A stretch of DNA of 64,000 nt. Origin: Verrucomicrobiota bacterium (GTDB taxonomy: Bacteria; Verrucomicrobiota; Verrucomicrobiia; Verrucomicrobiales; DEV007). The stretch spans positions 1-64,000 of the forward strand of contig PKCI01000098.1 of the NCBI GenBank assembly GCA_002862135.1, in the 5' to 3' direction. Of the stretch, positions 10,501-19,425 are shown piece by piece. Position 1 is the first letter of the stretch. Every line of letters begins with the position of its first letter. A model generated the notes under the pieces. The model saw only the letters and a list, made by a program, of their open reading frames with translations, did no database searches and was not told the DNA's origin. The translations under genes and the position numbers were made by a program.

Positions 10501-13500
10501 CCAAGCGGGAGCTGAGCATACGCTGTGTTGTAAGCATCTACTGCAAGCACATGAACATGCTGACGATCACCGAGGTCCTTACTGTCGATTTCAATTCGAC
10601 CGCCTTCCCCTACCTCAAGGTTGGTGATCACAATACCCTGCTGACGCAGGAAGTTGAGGTTGCGCGAGAGATTCGGCACACCACTACCGCCAGAATCCGC
10701 GAGAGGATCTGCTTCGCCTTCACGGCGTTTCGCCTCCTTCATTTCTCCGGAGCGCTCATAGTCTCCGCCTTTCCTGGCTGTCTTAATTTCGGTATCCGTG
10801 TCATTGAGTTCCCACGGATTAAGCAACAGCCCCGGACGAGTCATCAGATTCCCGGGGAACTTTGTCGCCCCACGGCGTTCCAAGATGTAGCGATATTCCT
10901 CACCAATATCGCGACCGGAAACATAACGAGACTCATTAGATCCGCGCGACACGACGAAGGAACCCACCCGGTGCCCCCCGCCTATCTCACGAAACAAATT
11001 CTTTTCAGGAAGGAACCGCGTCGCGACGACATGAACCCTTGTCATCTCGCCCGCATTTACGAGCTCGATTTCAACCTTGCCGTCTTTTTCTGCCAGTCCA
11101 GCAATATACAACGGGGCCACATTGGAAAGACTTAGATGGCGTGAGTCAGAAAGGGCATACCCAGCGCCCTTCTTACTACCGGCCGTGACACGGACATCTA
11201 TTTTCTTGCGGTCTGACCGCAGGACAGCGCGATAGTCGCCGGGCTCAAGATCAGAAATCTTCACGGCTCTTCTTTCATATTTTACATGATCAAAAACATC
11301 CCTGACAATCACCCCATCCCGGACCTCAAACAGAGCCAGATCGCTACGATCCAGCACTGGCCCAACTCGTGGAGCCGGAATCGTTATTACATCTCCGGCT
11401 ACAGCATGAACCACCGAGCCAAGCCACTGGTCATCCCCGGTTAGTCCCCAGGTGCGCGCAACCGAACCGCCACCATCCGCAGTGACCTTTACAATCCCAT
11501 CCAATTCACCTAGGGATATTCTGCCGACAGCATCAGTCTTGAGGGAAAAGTGCCTTGGCAGTTCGAAATCACGGTGATTCAATTTGACCGTCACCGCACG
11601 GTCAGGAAGGACTTCTCCACTCTTACCCAGAACCTCAAGCACGTAGTTCGCCCCCACGCGGCTCAGGTAGGCATCCGACACCGAGACGGTCAGGTCGACC
11701 CCGTTGAGCTCAACTTCCTTGTAAGCTGACAACTGAATCGGTGCGCCCGATGAGCTGACGCTGGGAATCTCTCCTCTAAGTTCGAAACCGATCAAGGAGA
11801 CCCGGTTCGGAACGCGGAAGCGATGGATCGATTCACGATCATCAAAAAGCTCAAAGTCGGAAGCAGAACTCTTTGACTCAATGCCGTCATGATCCAGGGT
11901 CGAAACAATTAGCTGAACGTTTTCGAGAACACTTGCGGGAACGGGAGCCCCGTTCACGCTCAGAACAGGCCTCACCGAAAGCTCCGCTTCCATTCCCGGT
12001 AGGAGAGTCTCCTGCTCAAGAATCCCCCCCATTTCAAAGTGATACCCCTCCTCTGGAAGATCAATCCGGTCAAAGCTGGACATCTCTCCGTCACTCAGGA
12101 CAATATCTACCTCACCCTTGGTGGAAAATGGCAACAGGATCTGTCCGTCCGCGTTAGCAGTATACTCTTTACCGCCGAACCAGATGGAAGCTTTCTCCAC
12201 AAGCGCATTCGCTTCATCGAACACAGACACCAGCTCACCGCCCGGTGTCGATTCAGAGAGGTATTGGAGTTTGCCTTTGCGAACGAGGGCACGTGAGCTG
12301 ATTCCATTTCCGATGAACTCGATTACCCAGACACCTCGGCGATTCTTCAATGTATCAAAGGAGAAGGCCTCCCGATGCCGCAGAATCGGAGCCTGATCAT
12401 AACGGTAGGTCAGCTCCTCATTGGCGATAAGGCCATCAAGCTTTAGATCAGTGTTAATCTCCCGCTCTTGGTCGAGGTAATAGTTGAGAGAGTTGATTTC
12501 GTAGACTTTGACGATCAATTCACTAACATTCTTTAAATCGAGAGCCAGATTAACGTCATCTTTCACCGCGAACTCGGCGGCATTGACCGGAGCAAATGAA
12601 ATTTCGATTCGATCCTTGATCGCCTGGACCCGTCCCGGAGACAGCATGGAAAACCAGCGCTGCGCATCTCCAATCCCATGGAGCAATTTCGCCTCAGCAA
12701 ATACACTCTTGAGATAGCTCTCCCTGACAAAGGGAGAGAAGCGGTTGTAGTTTTCATCCTCCTTAAGAAAGTGTTCAAGATATGCCCTCACGAGAGGCTC
12801 ATCATTCCGAATCGGTCCGAAGCCAATTTGTTTCGAAAAGTTTTCACCTATGTTTGCCGTGAATCCTTTCAGTTCCCGCCGCTGCAGATATCTCGGCTCC
12901 ACGTAGTGCACTGCCCTGGGCAGAGCCAGGTAATCCATGAACAGTTCAGACGGATACTCACCCCGTTTGTGGGCGAGTTCCAGCTTCTGGTAAAGCACGT
13001 TGGCTTTCAATGAGCTAAATACCGGATCGAGTCCTCTCACGTAGCTCCACAATCTGTCGATGTAGGCGCTTTTTGTCTCAAGACTTAGCTCGATTGATTC
13101 GTCCTCACCCGGTCGCAGCTTTGACAACTTGATGTCAACAAAGCGCGGGTCGTTGGCCAGCTGAGGGCGCAGTTCCACCAACTCGTCCAATTGCGCAGTC
13201 GTAAGTTCCCGATGAATCGGAAGAGAACCGAATGCCTGGGGCGATGGACTGCGCAGGTCTGCAGCAATCAACCCTACCAGTCGCTCATAGTCGGGATGCT
13301 TGAGCCGACGAAGAAGATCTTTTTGCTGAGCGTCCGTAATTTTCACTTCCTCCCGTAGGATCCGGTCGAGACCGCTATCGAGGACGCCCTGCAGGTTTTT
13401 ATACCTGCGTTTGGTGTCATCGAAATACGCGTTCCAGGTAATCTTGTCAGGATCGATCGTAGAGGGCAGATCCGGCTTACGATCAAGTCGTTCCTGCTGG

Positions 13501-13880
13501 TGGTTAAATCTCAGCCCCAGGATTTGCTTCAAATAGTTGAGAGACTTGTCCGGCGACTCACGATACTCAAGGAGAGTTTGGCGATTGAGAATTTCCCGAT
13601 ACCGTGGTGTTTCCCCATGTTTATTGTTCCACGGTTCGAGAAAGGTTGCCACATCGTCGAGCCGCCCCTCCTGCTGGGCGACTAGCGCCGAATAGTAATA
13701 GAAATCTTCGGTCCCCGGGATCAGTTCTTGCAGGGCATCCGCGCGGTCTTCAGCAAGGGCAAAGGTTTCCAGAAAACCAATCGTGTCGATTGCGCTGGCA
13801 CTTCGTGCACCAATAGCAGCAGCAGATATGACCAAAACGGTCCCAGTGAGCCGTGAAACGGAACGGAGCGGAATATTCAT
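7521..13880 (-). CDS. very large secreted protein with alpha-2-macroglobulin/MG-like beta-sandwich segments
   Basis: 2119 aa; N-terminal signal peptide; helical-repeat-like N-terminus; repeated beta-sandwich regions (e.g. LLPGMEAELSVRPVLSVNGAPVPASVLENVQLIVSTLDHDG). No CxEQ thioester motif seen. Confidence 0.6.
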   Translation of the reverse strand: MNIPLRSVSRLTGTVLVISAAAIGARSASAIDTIGFLETFALAEDRADALQELIPGTEDFYYYSALVAQQEGRLDDVATFLEPWNNKHGETPRYREILNRQTLLEYRESPDKSLNYLKQILGLRFNHQQERLDRKPDLPSTIDPDKITWNAYFDDTKRRYKNLQGVLDSGLDRILREEVKITDAQQKDLLRRLKHPDYERLVGLIAADLRSPSPQAFGSLPIHRELTTAQLDELVELRPQLANDPRFVDIKLSKLRPGEDESIELSLETKSAYIDRLWSYVRGLDPVFSSLKANVLYQKLELAHKRGEYPSELFMDYLALPRAVHYVEPRYLQRRELKGFTANIGENFSKQIGFGPIRNDEPLVRAYLEHFLKEDENYNRFSPFVRESYLKSVFAEAKLLHGIGDAQRWFSMLSPGRVQAIKDRIEISFAPVNAAEFAVKDDVNLALDLKNVSELIVKVYEINSLNYYLDQEREINTDLKLDGLIANEELTYRYDQAPILRHREAFSFDTLKNRRGVWVIEFIGNGISSRALVRKGKLQYLSESTPGGELVSVFDEANALVEKASIWFGGKEYTANADGQILLPFSTKGEVDIVLSDGEMSSFDRIDLPEEGYHFEMGGILEQETLLPGMEAELSVRPVLSVNGAPVPASVLENVQLIVSTLDHDGIESKSSASDFELFDDRESIHRFRVPNRVSLIGFELRGEIPSVSSSGAPIQLSAYKEVELNGVDLTVSVSDAYLSRVGANYVLEVLGKSGEVLPDRAVTVKLNHRDFELPRHFSLKTDAVGRISLGELDGIVKVTADGGGSVARTWGLTGDDQWLGSVVHAVAGDVITIPAPRVGPVLDRSDLALFEVRDGVIVRDVFDHVKYERRAVKISDLEPGDYRAVLRSDRKKIDVRVTAGSKKGAGYALSDSRHLSLSNVAPLYIAGLAEKDGKVEIELVNAGEMTRVHVVATRFLPEKNLFREIGGGHRVGSFVVSRGSNESRYVSGRDIGEEYRYILERRGATKFPGNLMTRPGLLLNPWELNDTDTEIKTARKGGDYERSGEMKEAKRREGEADPLADSGGSGVPNLSRNLNFLRQQGIVITNLEVGEGGRIEIDSKDLGDRQHVHVLAVDAYNTAYAQLPLGEPDGGTEFRDLRLRNTLDLEKSFTQRRNVTLLQEEETLTINDLRSAELQTFDTIGQVYDALVAINPNKDLHGLRLLMDWPELNEETRRGLYSEYASHELNFFLSRKDPGYFEAVVKPYTANKRDKNFIDRYLLDDDLNSYLAPWEYSRLNIVERILLARRTGEEEWRRTADHVVSLHELIPPNPVGRAEVFRHALRGLSASSGSGGSLNLGMVDAFASAPFGGGETVVATAGVNAVRTKSLLDRAEGLAAESSAEVATRQRFGGRASSLSVIPPYSSAPAALANSADVANLRQQGQQQALYEKLESTKEWAENNYYNLPIHQQNAELVEVNEFWRDYAEWNGQGGFYSREFPIASSNFTEIMFALSVLDLPFEAEEHEVTVEESVLKLTAASPVVIFHEEIEETKVSEEETPILVSQNFFRHDDRHHYVNGQQLDKFVNSEFLTGVVYGGQVVVTNPTSSAHLLDLLVQIPAGAIPVSGSDYTRSFPLNLGPFSTERHEVFFYFPHDSGDAMYDVYPVQVAKNEEIIASGKEAMFKVVDQLTQFDEASWEYLSQFGTEKEVLNYLAKNNLQRLDLSRIAWRAKENVDFFKQATKVISERHAYNQILWSYGIYHNLPKQAQEFLKHRDGFLRQCGGAIDSELVSLDPVQRHWYQHLEYSPVVNARAHQLGRERKILNDRFREQYNAFLKGLSYLPEFSSEDRLSVAVYLFLQDRIAEGLSWLESVEPGEVEERLQYDYLVAYAALFEERLGVARRISNQYADHPVDRWRAMFGSMAKRLNEVEEAEEEDETREQKMDRLSASDSYFELTSEGREAKVGYRNLDEVTVNFYEMDLEFLFSSQPFVSGGEGQFSYIKPNASVTMELPGKDGSVKIEMPEAFAKKNVLVEVVGAGNTSSVAIYSNALKVQFSERYGRLAVTHEDDGKPVSKTYVKVYARMKDGNVRFFKDGYTDFRGEFDYVSLNTNELDHVDELSLLVMSDEHGSLVREVSPPQR

Positions 13881-13987
13881 AGCGTGACAGGTTAGGATTG
13901 ATCGATGGTGACTACCTTAACCACAAAGGGGAAGATTGAATAAGCACGAAGTTGTAAAGAAAATGCAAGGGCTCCAGCACAACAAGA

Positions 13988-14017
13988 AAGGGGCGGCCCG
14001 TTACCAGACCGCCCCTT
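13988..14017 (-). terminator. intrinsic terminator for the DUF1549/DUF1501 operon
   Basis: 9-bp stem aaggggcgg / ccgcccctt, just downstream (minus strand) of the 14041 stop, followed on that strand by TTTCTTGTTG. Confidence 0.7.
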
Positions 14018-14040
14018 AAAAGCTAACTAGCGCGTTGAGC

Positions 14041-16863
14041 TTAGTGGTTGAACATGAACTCCTTGGAGTTCAGCACGGCCCAGAACACATCATTGAGGAC
14101 CATCTGGCTCTGAGCGGCATCATCATTAACAGAGTTTACCTGCGCCAGGAACTGCTTCATTTCTTCGGCAGTCGGTTTCCGAGTAAGCGCTCGAACATAA
14201 ATCTCTTCGATGATCTGATCGGGTGTCTTACCTTTCTCAGCCATCTCTTTCACAACACCACCCTGTTCAATCTTGTTGGTCACTGTGGGACCATTCATGA
14301 GGTGAAGTGCCTGGGAGAGGCTCGGGTCCATCTTAACCTCACAGGAACAAACCGTCGTACGGGTGGCGCGGCCGAAGGTCGTCAGGAAGTAGTCGCTTGT
14401 ATTACCGTCTGCAATCTGAACCGCCCGGGCGCCCAGTGGAAGCCCTTTGAATTTATTTTGTGTATCAGTCACCTGGGTGATGGTATCGAGCATCACCTCA
14501 GCGCGTTGACGACGAATTCGGGCCTTCGCAAAATTGTTCAGGTCATCTTTATTTGAGGGAGTTGCCTGAGTCGTTCGCTGATAGGTGGCCGAATTACAGA
14601 TATCGCGAACCAGTTGCCGGAAGTCGTAATTATACTCGCTCTCGAATCGGCGTGCGAGCTCGGTAAGAAGCTCTGGGTTGGTAGCCGGGTTGCTCACACG
14701 CACATCATCAACCGGGTCGATGATTCCCACTCCGAAAAAGTGAGACCAGACCATGTTCACGATATTTCGGGAAAAGTAGGGGTTCTCGGGTGACGCAAGC
14801 CAGTCGGCCAAAACCTCACGACGGTCTTTGCCCTTGACGTCAGGCGCCTCACCGCCAAGGAACTTCGGTTCCATGGTGCGCCCTCCCACAATGTGCTTGG
14901 TCTCACCACTGCCGCGGTTGTAAATGAGTTGCTCACGTTGGTCCACGCCTTGTTTGCGACCAATCTGGGCGAAGAAAGCCGCCCAACCGTAGTAGTCGTC
15001 CATCGTCCACCTGTCGAAGGGATGGTTGTGACACTGAGCGCACTGCAAACGCATTCCCATGAAAACCTGGGCTACGTTCTCCGACAGCTTGAGCGCATCA
15101 CGCTCGACCTGATAGAAATTCGTCGCCGGATTGGCGAAAGTCCCCCCTTTCGACGCGATCAGGTCTACCACGATCTCGTTGAACGGATCGTTCGCGGCGA
15201 TGCGGTCACGCAGCCAGCCGTTGTAAAGCAACGCCGACTTATACGAAATACCAAGATTGATATTGTTGTTAGAGCGGATCTGAAGCAATTCAGACCACTT
15301 CATCACCCACATCTCGGTGAACTCTTTTCGCTCCAGTAACTCATCGATCTTCGTGGCACGCTTATCGGCGCTCTGATCAGCAACGAAAGCATTGTATTCC
15401 TCCACCGTGGGAAGCTGCCCCACAATGTCTAGATAGGTGCGCCGCAAGAACTGCTCGTCACTGCAATCTCCAGACGGAATCACACGCAATTTGTGCAGCT
15501 TGTCGTGCACGAGGCCGTCGATGTAATTGTTCTCCGTCATCTCGGGGCGGGTGTATTCAAGACCTTCCGGGATCACGATTGTCTGAATCCCCACCGTTTT
15601 AGTCTCGAAACGGGCCATGATGAAGGCCTCACCACGCTTGCCGGCAGTTACCAAACCGCTCTCATCAATAGCCGCGGTCGGTTCGTTATTGGTAATGAAC
15701 ACCGCTAGGTGAGTCACATCCCGGTCGTGACCGTCAGAATACTTGGCCCGAACCGTCATCTGCTGCTGAGCGCCAGCACCTTCGAGAACCAGTTTGGGCG
15801 GATAGATTTCCAACTCAGTCACGTAAGGAACTTCCTCTTTCTTCTCGTTCTTGGCACCGGTTGCGATCCATTCAACGAGAGTGTTGTAGGCGTGCCCTCC
15901 TTTTTCCATCAGCTTACCACCTGTGTGAGGCACTGATGCAATGGACTTTTCTACAAGGAGCGACTCTTCAGGAATCGCGAGGTTCACGCGATAGCCGGCC
16001 ATCTCACGCGTGAGGCGAAAGTGGTCACCTTCAGGATCATATCCGAAGAGAGACAGCATGAAACCATCCTGGCCACGGGCTGAACCGTGGCAGGCACCAA
16101 CATTACAACCGTTGCGCATGAAGACCGGCATCACGTCGAGGTTGAAGCTGACAGGGCGATCCATAGCGGCATCTTTCACTGTCACCGGAATCTCGACGGA
16201 CTTGTCAGCCACTTTAACGGCAAGCTTAGTCTCCCCATCCCTAACCGGAATGAAGTGACTGCGAGTCTTGAGGTCAACAAGGGACGGATCCGCAAAGGTA
16301 AAAGTCGCGTTCGACGTCACGTCCTGGGTCGTGTCGTCTTCATAAGTCGCCATGACGACGACAGACTGGCTGTCACGCTTGGTCTCGAGCAATATGTCTT
16401 CAGGGAAAATCTCCACCTTAACAATAGCCTTTCCTTTGTCTTCGAGGGGCTCAGCTCCCTTGAAATCCTCCTCTTTCTTAGCTACTAGTCTGAGCTCTTC
16501 CGGCCAGACCGCACCCTCTTTGATCCACTGGCCAAGTTTTGCGATTTCTTTTTCGTTGAGTACGCGCCCCTTGGGAGGCATCACGTCGATATCATCTTCA
16601 GGAAGAGTCACCAACTCCATCATTAGAGACTCCTCCGGCTTGCCCTTAATCAGAGCATGGCCTCCATCGCCACCTTCGAAGAACAACTTAGCTTCGTCGA
16701 AGCGAAGACCACCCTTAGTTTCGTTGGAGTCATGACAACTGACACAGTGGAATTCAAGGATGGGCTGGATTTCTTTCACAAAATCGATCTTGGCATCCTC
16801 CGCAGCCACGGGCATGGCTGCGATACCAAGAAGTGAAAGTGTGGCTGTGATCTCTTTTTTCAT
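14041..16863 (-). CDS. PSCyt1 / DUF1549 (PSCyt2) / DUF1553 (PSD1) protein with Ig-like (BIG2) segments
   Basis: 940 aa; heme motifs CVSCH and CAQCH, noncanonical CNVGACH; DUF1553 signature ENPYFSRNIVNMVWSHFFGVGIIDPVDDVR. Confidence 0.93.
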   Translation of the reverse strand: MKKEITATLSLLGIAAMPVAAEDAKIDFVKEIQPILEFHCVSCHDSNETKGGLRFDEAKLFFEGGDGGHALIKGKPEESLMMELVTLPEDDIDVMPPKGRVLNEKEIAKLGQWIKEGAVWPEELRLVAKKEEDFKGAEPLEDKGKAIVKVEIFPEDILLETKRDSQSVVVMATYEDDTTQDVTSNATFTFADPSLVDLKTRSHFIPVRDGETKLAVKVADKSVEIPVTVKDAAMDRPVSFNLDVMPVFMRNGCNVGACHGSARGQDGFMLSLFGYDPEGDHFRLTREMAGYRVNLAIPEESLLVEKSIASVPHTGGKLMEKGGHAYNTLVEWIATGAKNEKKEEVPYVTELEIYPPKLVLEGAGAQQQMTVRAKYSDGHDRDVTHLAVFITNNEPTAAIDESGLVTAGKRGEAFIMARFETKTVGIQTIVIPEGLEYTRPEMTENNYIDGLVHDKLHKLRVIPSGDCSDEQFLRRTYLDIVGQLPTVEEYNAFVADQSADKRATKIDELLERKEFTEMWVMKWSELLQIRSNNNINLGISYKSALLYNGWLRDRIAANDPFNEIVVDLIASKGGTFANPATNFYQVERDALKLSENVAQVFMGMRLQCAQCHNHPFDRWTMDDYYGWAAFFAQIGRKQGVDQREQLIYNRGSGETKHIVGGRTMEPKFLGGEAPDVKGKDRREVLADWLASPENPYFSRNIVNMVWSHFFGVGIIDPVDDVRVSNPATNPELLTELARRFESEYNYDFRQLVRDICNSATYQRTTQATPSNKDDLNNFAKARIRRQRAEVMLDTITQVTDTQNKFKGLPLGARAVQIADGNTSDYFLTTFGRATRTTVCSCEVKMDPSLSQALHLMNGPTVTNKIEQGGVVKEMAEKGKTPDQIIEEIYVRALTRKPTAEEMKQFLAQVNSVNDDAAQSQMVLNDVFWAVLNSKEFMFNH

Positions 16864-16906
16864 GCAGTTGAACGAAATGGTTTCGTCTGTCGTGATTCGT
16901 TAATAA

Positions 16907-19402
16907 TTACTTGGCCTCTGATTGAGCCTTTGCTTCGAGACGAAGCTGCTCAAGTCGTGACAGGGGTTTCTCCGTCGCCGGTTTGTTGTTGCTGGCTACT
17001 ACCTTAGTTTCGGCCGGTTTAGCCGCAGGAGCCTCTTTGGGTTTCGGATCGACACGGAGCGTTCCACCCATGCCAACGCGATGAACGATGGGCTGCCCCT
17101 CCTTCATGATTGTTACGGAGCAAAAGAGGTTCTTGTGCTGGCCGACCGGTGTTTTTTCCGAAGTCTGAATCGGAATATTCACCTCAGTGGTCGCCTGATC
17201 GATTTTCACGACCGGAACCGTCGAGTGCGCCGGGTTGGCATAGAGCTGGACGTCCGCCTCTCCACCGAAGTCACGAAGTTTGGTCACCGCCGCAACCATA
17301 TTTGCCTGCTCACCCTGGCGAGCTGTGGTGAGGTTGAGTTTCATGCTCACGAACGGCTCCTCGACTGAGAGTTTCACGAAAGGAGTTGCCGTGACCATGA
17401 GTCCCTTGCCATCGTCAGACTCAGCGAGAACAGTCAGGTTCCAGGTATTCAACTCAGCCGTCGCGCTGGCATTCAATTCGTATTCGATGGTAGTATCCTT
17501 TTCATTGAACACAACCGTCGCCGGACTGGTGACACCCGGAGGCTTCCAGAGAAGGCGCGCAGTGATCTTCTTGTCGTAGCCATCTTTTCGATGGGCATGA
17601 ACTTTCAGTTTCATCGATCCGTTGCGGACGAGTGGTACCTTGGGCTGCTCAATGGTGACGCTGAACGGAATCTCATCCACCACAGCCACAGGCACGCGGT
17701 CGTGCAGACGAGTGTAGTATTCGACGCCGTTCTGTGGCCCTCGCACTAGGTCGAGTGACTGCTTGAACTCTCCCACGACGGGACCGTCCGGATCCGTGCT
17801 CTTGGCAAGGAGCTTGTACATGCCGCCTGCTACCGGGGCATCGGGAGCTGCTTTCAAGAGAATCGGAAACTGGCTCACCGTCTTAGGAATCGGTGCTGAC
17901 TCCCAGTTCACACCCCCGGGCAACTCAGGCATATCGAATACCAGTTCGCCAGACATATTCTGTCGGGAAGTGTTAACCACCATAGCGTAGTAGTTGCCGC
18001 GAGGAACATTGAACTGCTTGCGATACTGCAGCTGGCGACGAAGCATTTCAGGCATCGTTACATTAATCGCAGGGCTGCGCGGCTGAGCTTCAATCCGGTA
18101 AACGAAATTCGGGCCACCGTTGTTGAGCATGTCACGCATCCTGACAAAATACTCACCGTCGGCCGGCGCCTTGAAATCAACGCGGCTGTCTTTAGTCCCG
18201 TCAGCATCATCGCTACCGGCGATCGACTTCATGTCAGCGTCGTAGATACTCAGCACAGGATCGACCGGCGAACCGATCGTGTTGGCATACGCGCGAAAGC
18301 GGAAACTTTGGCTCTTCTTGGCAGTGAACTTGAAGTAGTCAATGTCCCCCGGTTGCTCGAGGATACCGTTGAAAGCGACCGGTAAGGTGCCCTCATAAAG
18401 ATTTGGCTCTCTACTGGAATTATTAGGCTCAGTCTCGAGGAAGTTGTCGAACTCACTCACGCGAACCGGATTCGGTGAAGGCGGCCTCATTCCTCCCTGA
18501 GCACCGAAAACGCCGTAAGAGCCTTCCACTGTTTTTGACGGCAACTTAGCCTTGGTGGAATAATCCCCTTTAACGTCGCCGATTAGTTTGAACTCAGCTT
18601 CCGAACCCGCCCTGGCTCCGGCCGGGTAAATGGCCAACGGACGCGGGAAATTACCAATATGAGCACGATAGCGTCCGCGCCCCTGGTAGGCACTGTCGCG
18701 AACCTCAACGATATATTCGCCGTCTTCGGGAATTACCACGGAGAGAATAGACTCCTGCTTCAGCAGGGCGGAACCGTCAGCGGAAGCGATCTCAAAACGA
18801 TCCTTGTTCAAAATAGAAACAAATGGGTCGATTGCGATGTTGTTGGTAATGTTATTGATCCGGAGACCTTCGATCTCAACCGAAAGGCGGTCGCCTTTCT
18901 TGGCGGTCACTTGGTAATAGTCCGTTTCCTCGGACTTAGCTTCAGCTTCAATAGTGACATTGAGATCGATTTTCTGAGGGTTTTCGAAGTCATCATTGGG
19001 CTCGACCTCAGCCACGTTAGGAAACTGCGAAACCCAGAAGTTGCGGGCGTAACTCACGCCAGTGCGACAGCGGAGGCGCAGGTGATGCTCGCCAAGTCGG
19101 CAATCGGGAGCAATCACAAGAGTGGTCTCGACTTTCTTATCATCGATGACCTTCAACTCCTTCACGGAGATACCAGGGTGATGGAACATGATCTCCTCGG
19201 CATCACTGAGACGTGAACCATAAAAAATTACCTTCTGTTCCGTTCCAGCCTGGGCCCCTCGCGGAATTGTGGTGGTGAACGAGGGATTGGCGGCCTCAAC
19301 GCTGCTAACTGCCAGCATACCGGTAAGCAGCACAAGTGCTGCCACCAACTTACCGGCATTTGCCGCAAAAGCCGCACTCTGAGAATTCAGAATACGATTC
19401 AT
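16907..19402 (-). CDS. pre-peptidase C-terminal (PPC) domain protein
   Basis: 831 aa; PPC-like VEPNDDFENPQKIDLNVTIEAEAKSEETDYYQVTAKKGDRLSVEIEG and ETEPNNSSREPNLYEGTLPVAFNGILEQPGDIDYFKFTAKK. Confidence 0.88.
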   Translation of the reverse strand: MNRILNSQSAAFAANAGKLVAALVLLTGMLAVSSVEAANPSFTTTIPRGAQAGTEQKVIFYGSRLSDAEEIMFHHPGISVKELKVIDDKKVETTLVIAPDCRLGEHHLRLRCRTGVSYARNFWVSQFPNVAEVEPNDDFENPQKIDLNVTIEAEAKSEETDYYQVTAKKGDRLSVEIEGLRINNITNNIAIDPFVSILNKDRFEIASADGSALLKQESILSVVIPEDGEYIVEVRDSAYQGRGRYRAHIGNFPRPLAIYPAGARAGSEAEFKLIGDVKGDYSTKAKLPSKTVEGSYGVFGAQGGMRPPSPNPVRVSEFDNFLETEPNNSSREPNLYEGTLPVAFNGILEQPGDIDYFKFTAKKSQSFRFRAYANTIGSPVDPVLSIYDADMKSIAGSDDADGTKDSRVDFKAPADGEYFVRMRDMLNNGGPNFVYRIEAQPRSPAINVTMPEMLRRQLQYRKQFNVPRGNYYAMVVNTSRQNMSGELVFDMPELPGGVNWESAPIPKTVSQFPILLKAAPDAPVAGGMYKLLAKSTDPDGPVVGEFKQSLDLVRGPQNGVEYYTRLHDRVPVAVVDEIPFSVTIEQPKVPLVRNGSMKLKVHAHRKDGYDKKITARLLWKPPGVTSPATVVFNEKDTTIEYELNASATAELNTWNLTVLAESDDGKGLMVTATPFVKLSVEEPFVSMKLNLTTARQGEQANMVAAVTKLRDFGGEADVQLYANPAHSTVPVVKIDQATTEVNIPIQTSEKTPVGQHKNLFCSVTIMKEGQPIVHRVGMGGTLRVDPKPKEAPAAKPAETKVVASNNKPATEKPLSRLEQLRLEAKAQSEAK

Positions 19403-19425
19403 ATCGGTGCTAAGTGGGAAAAGGA

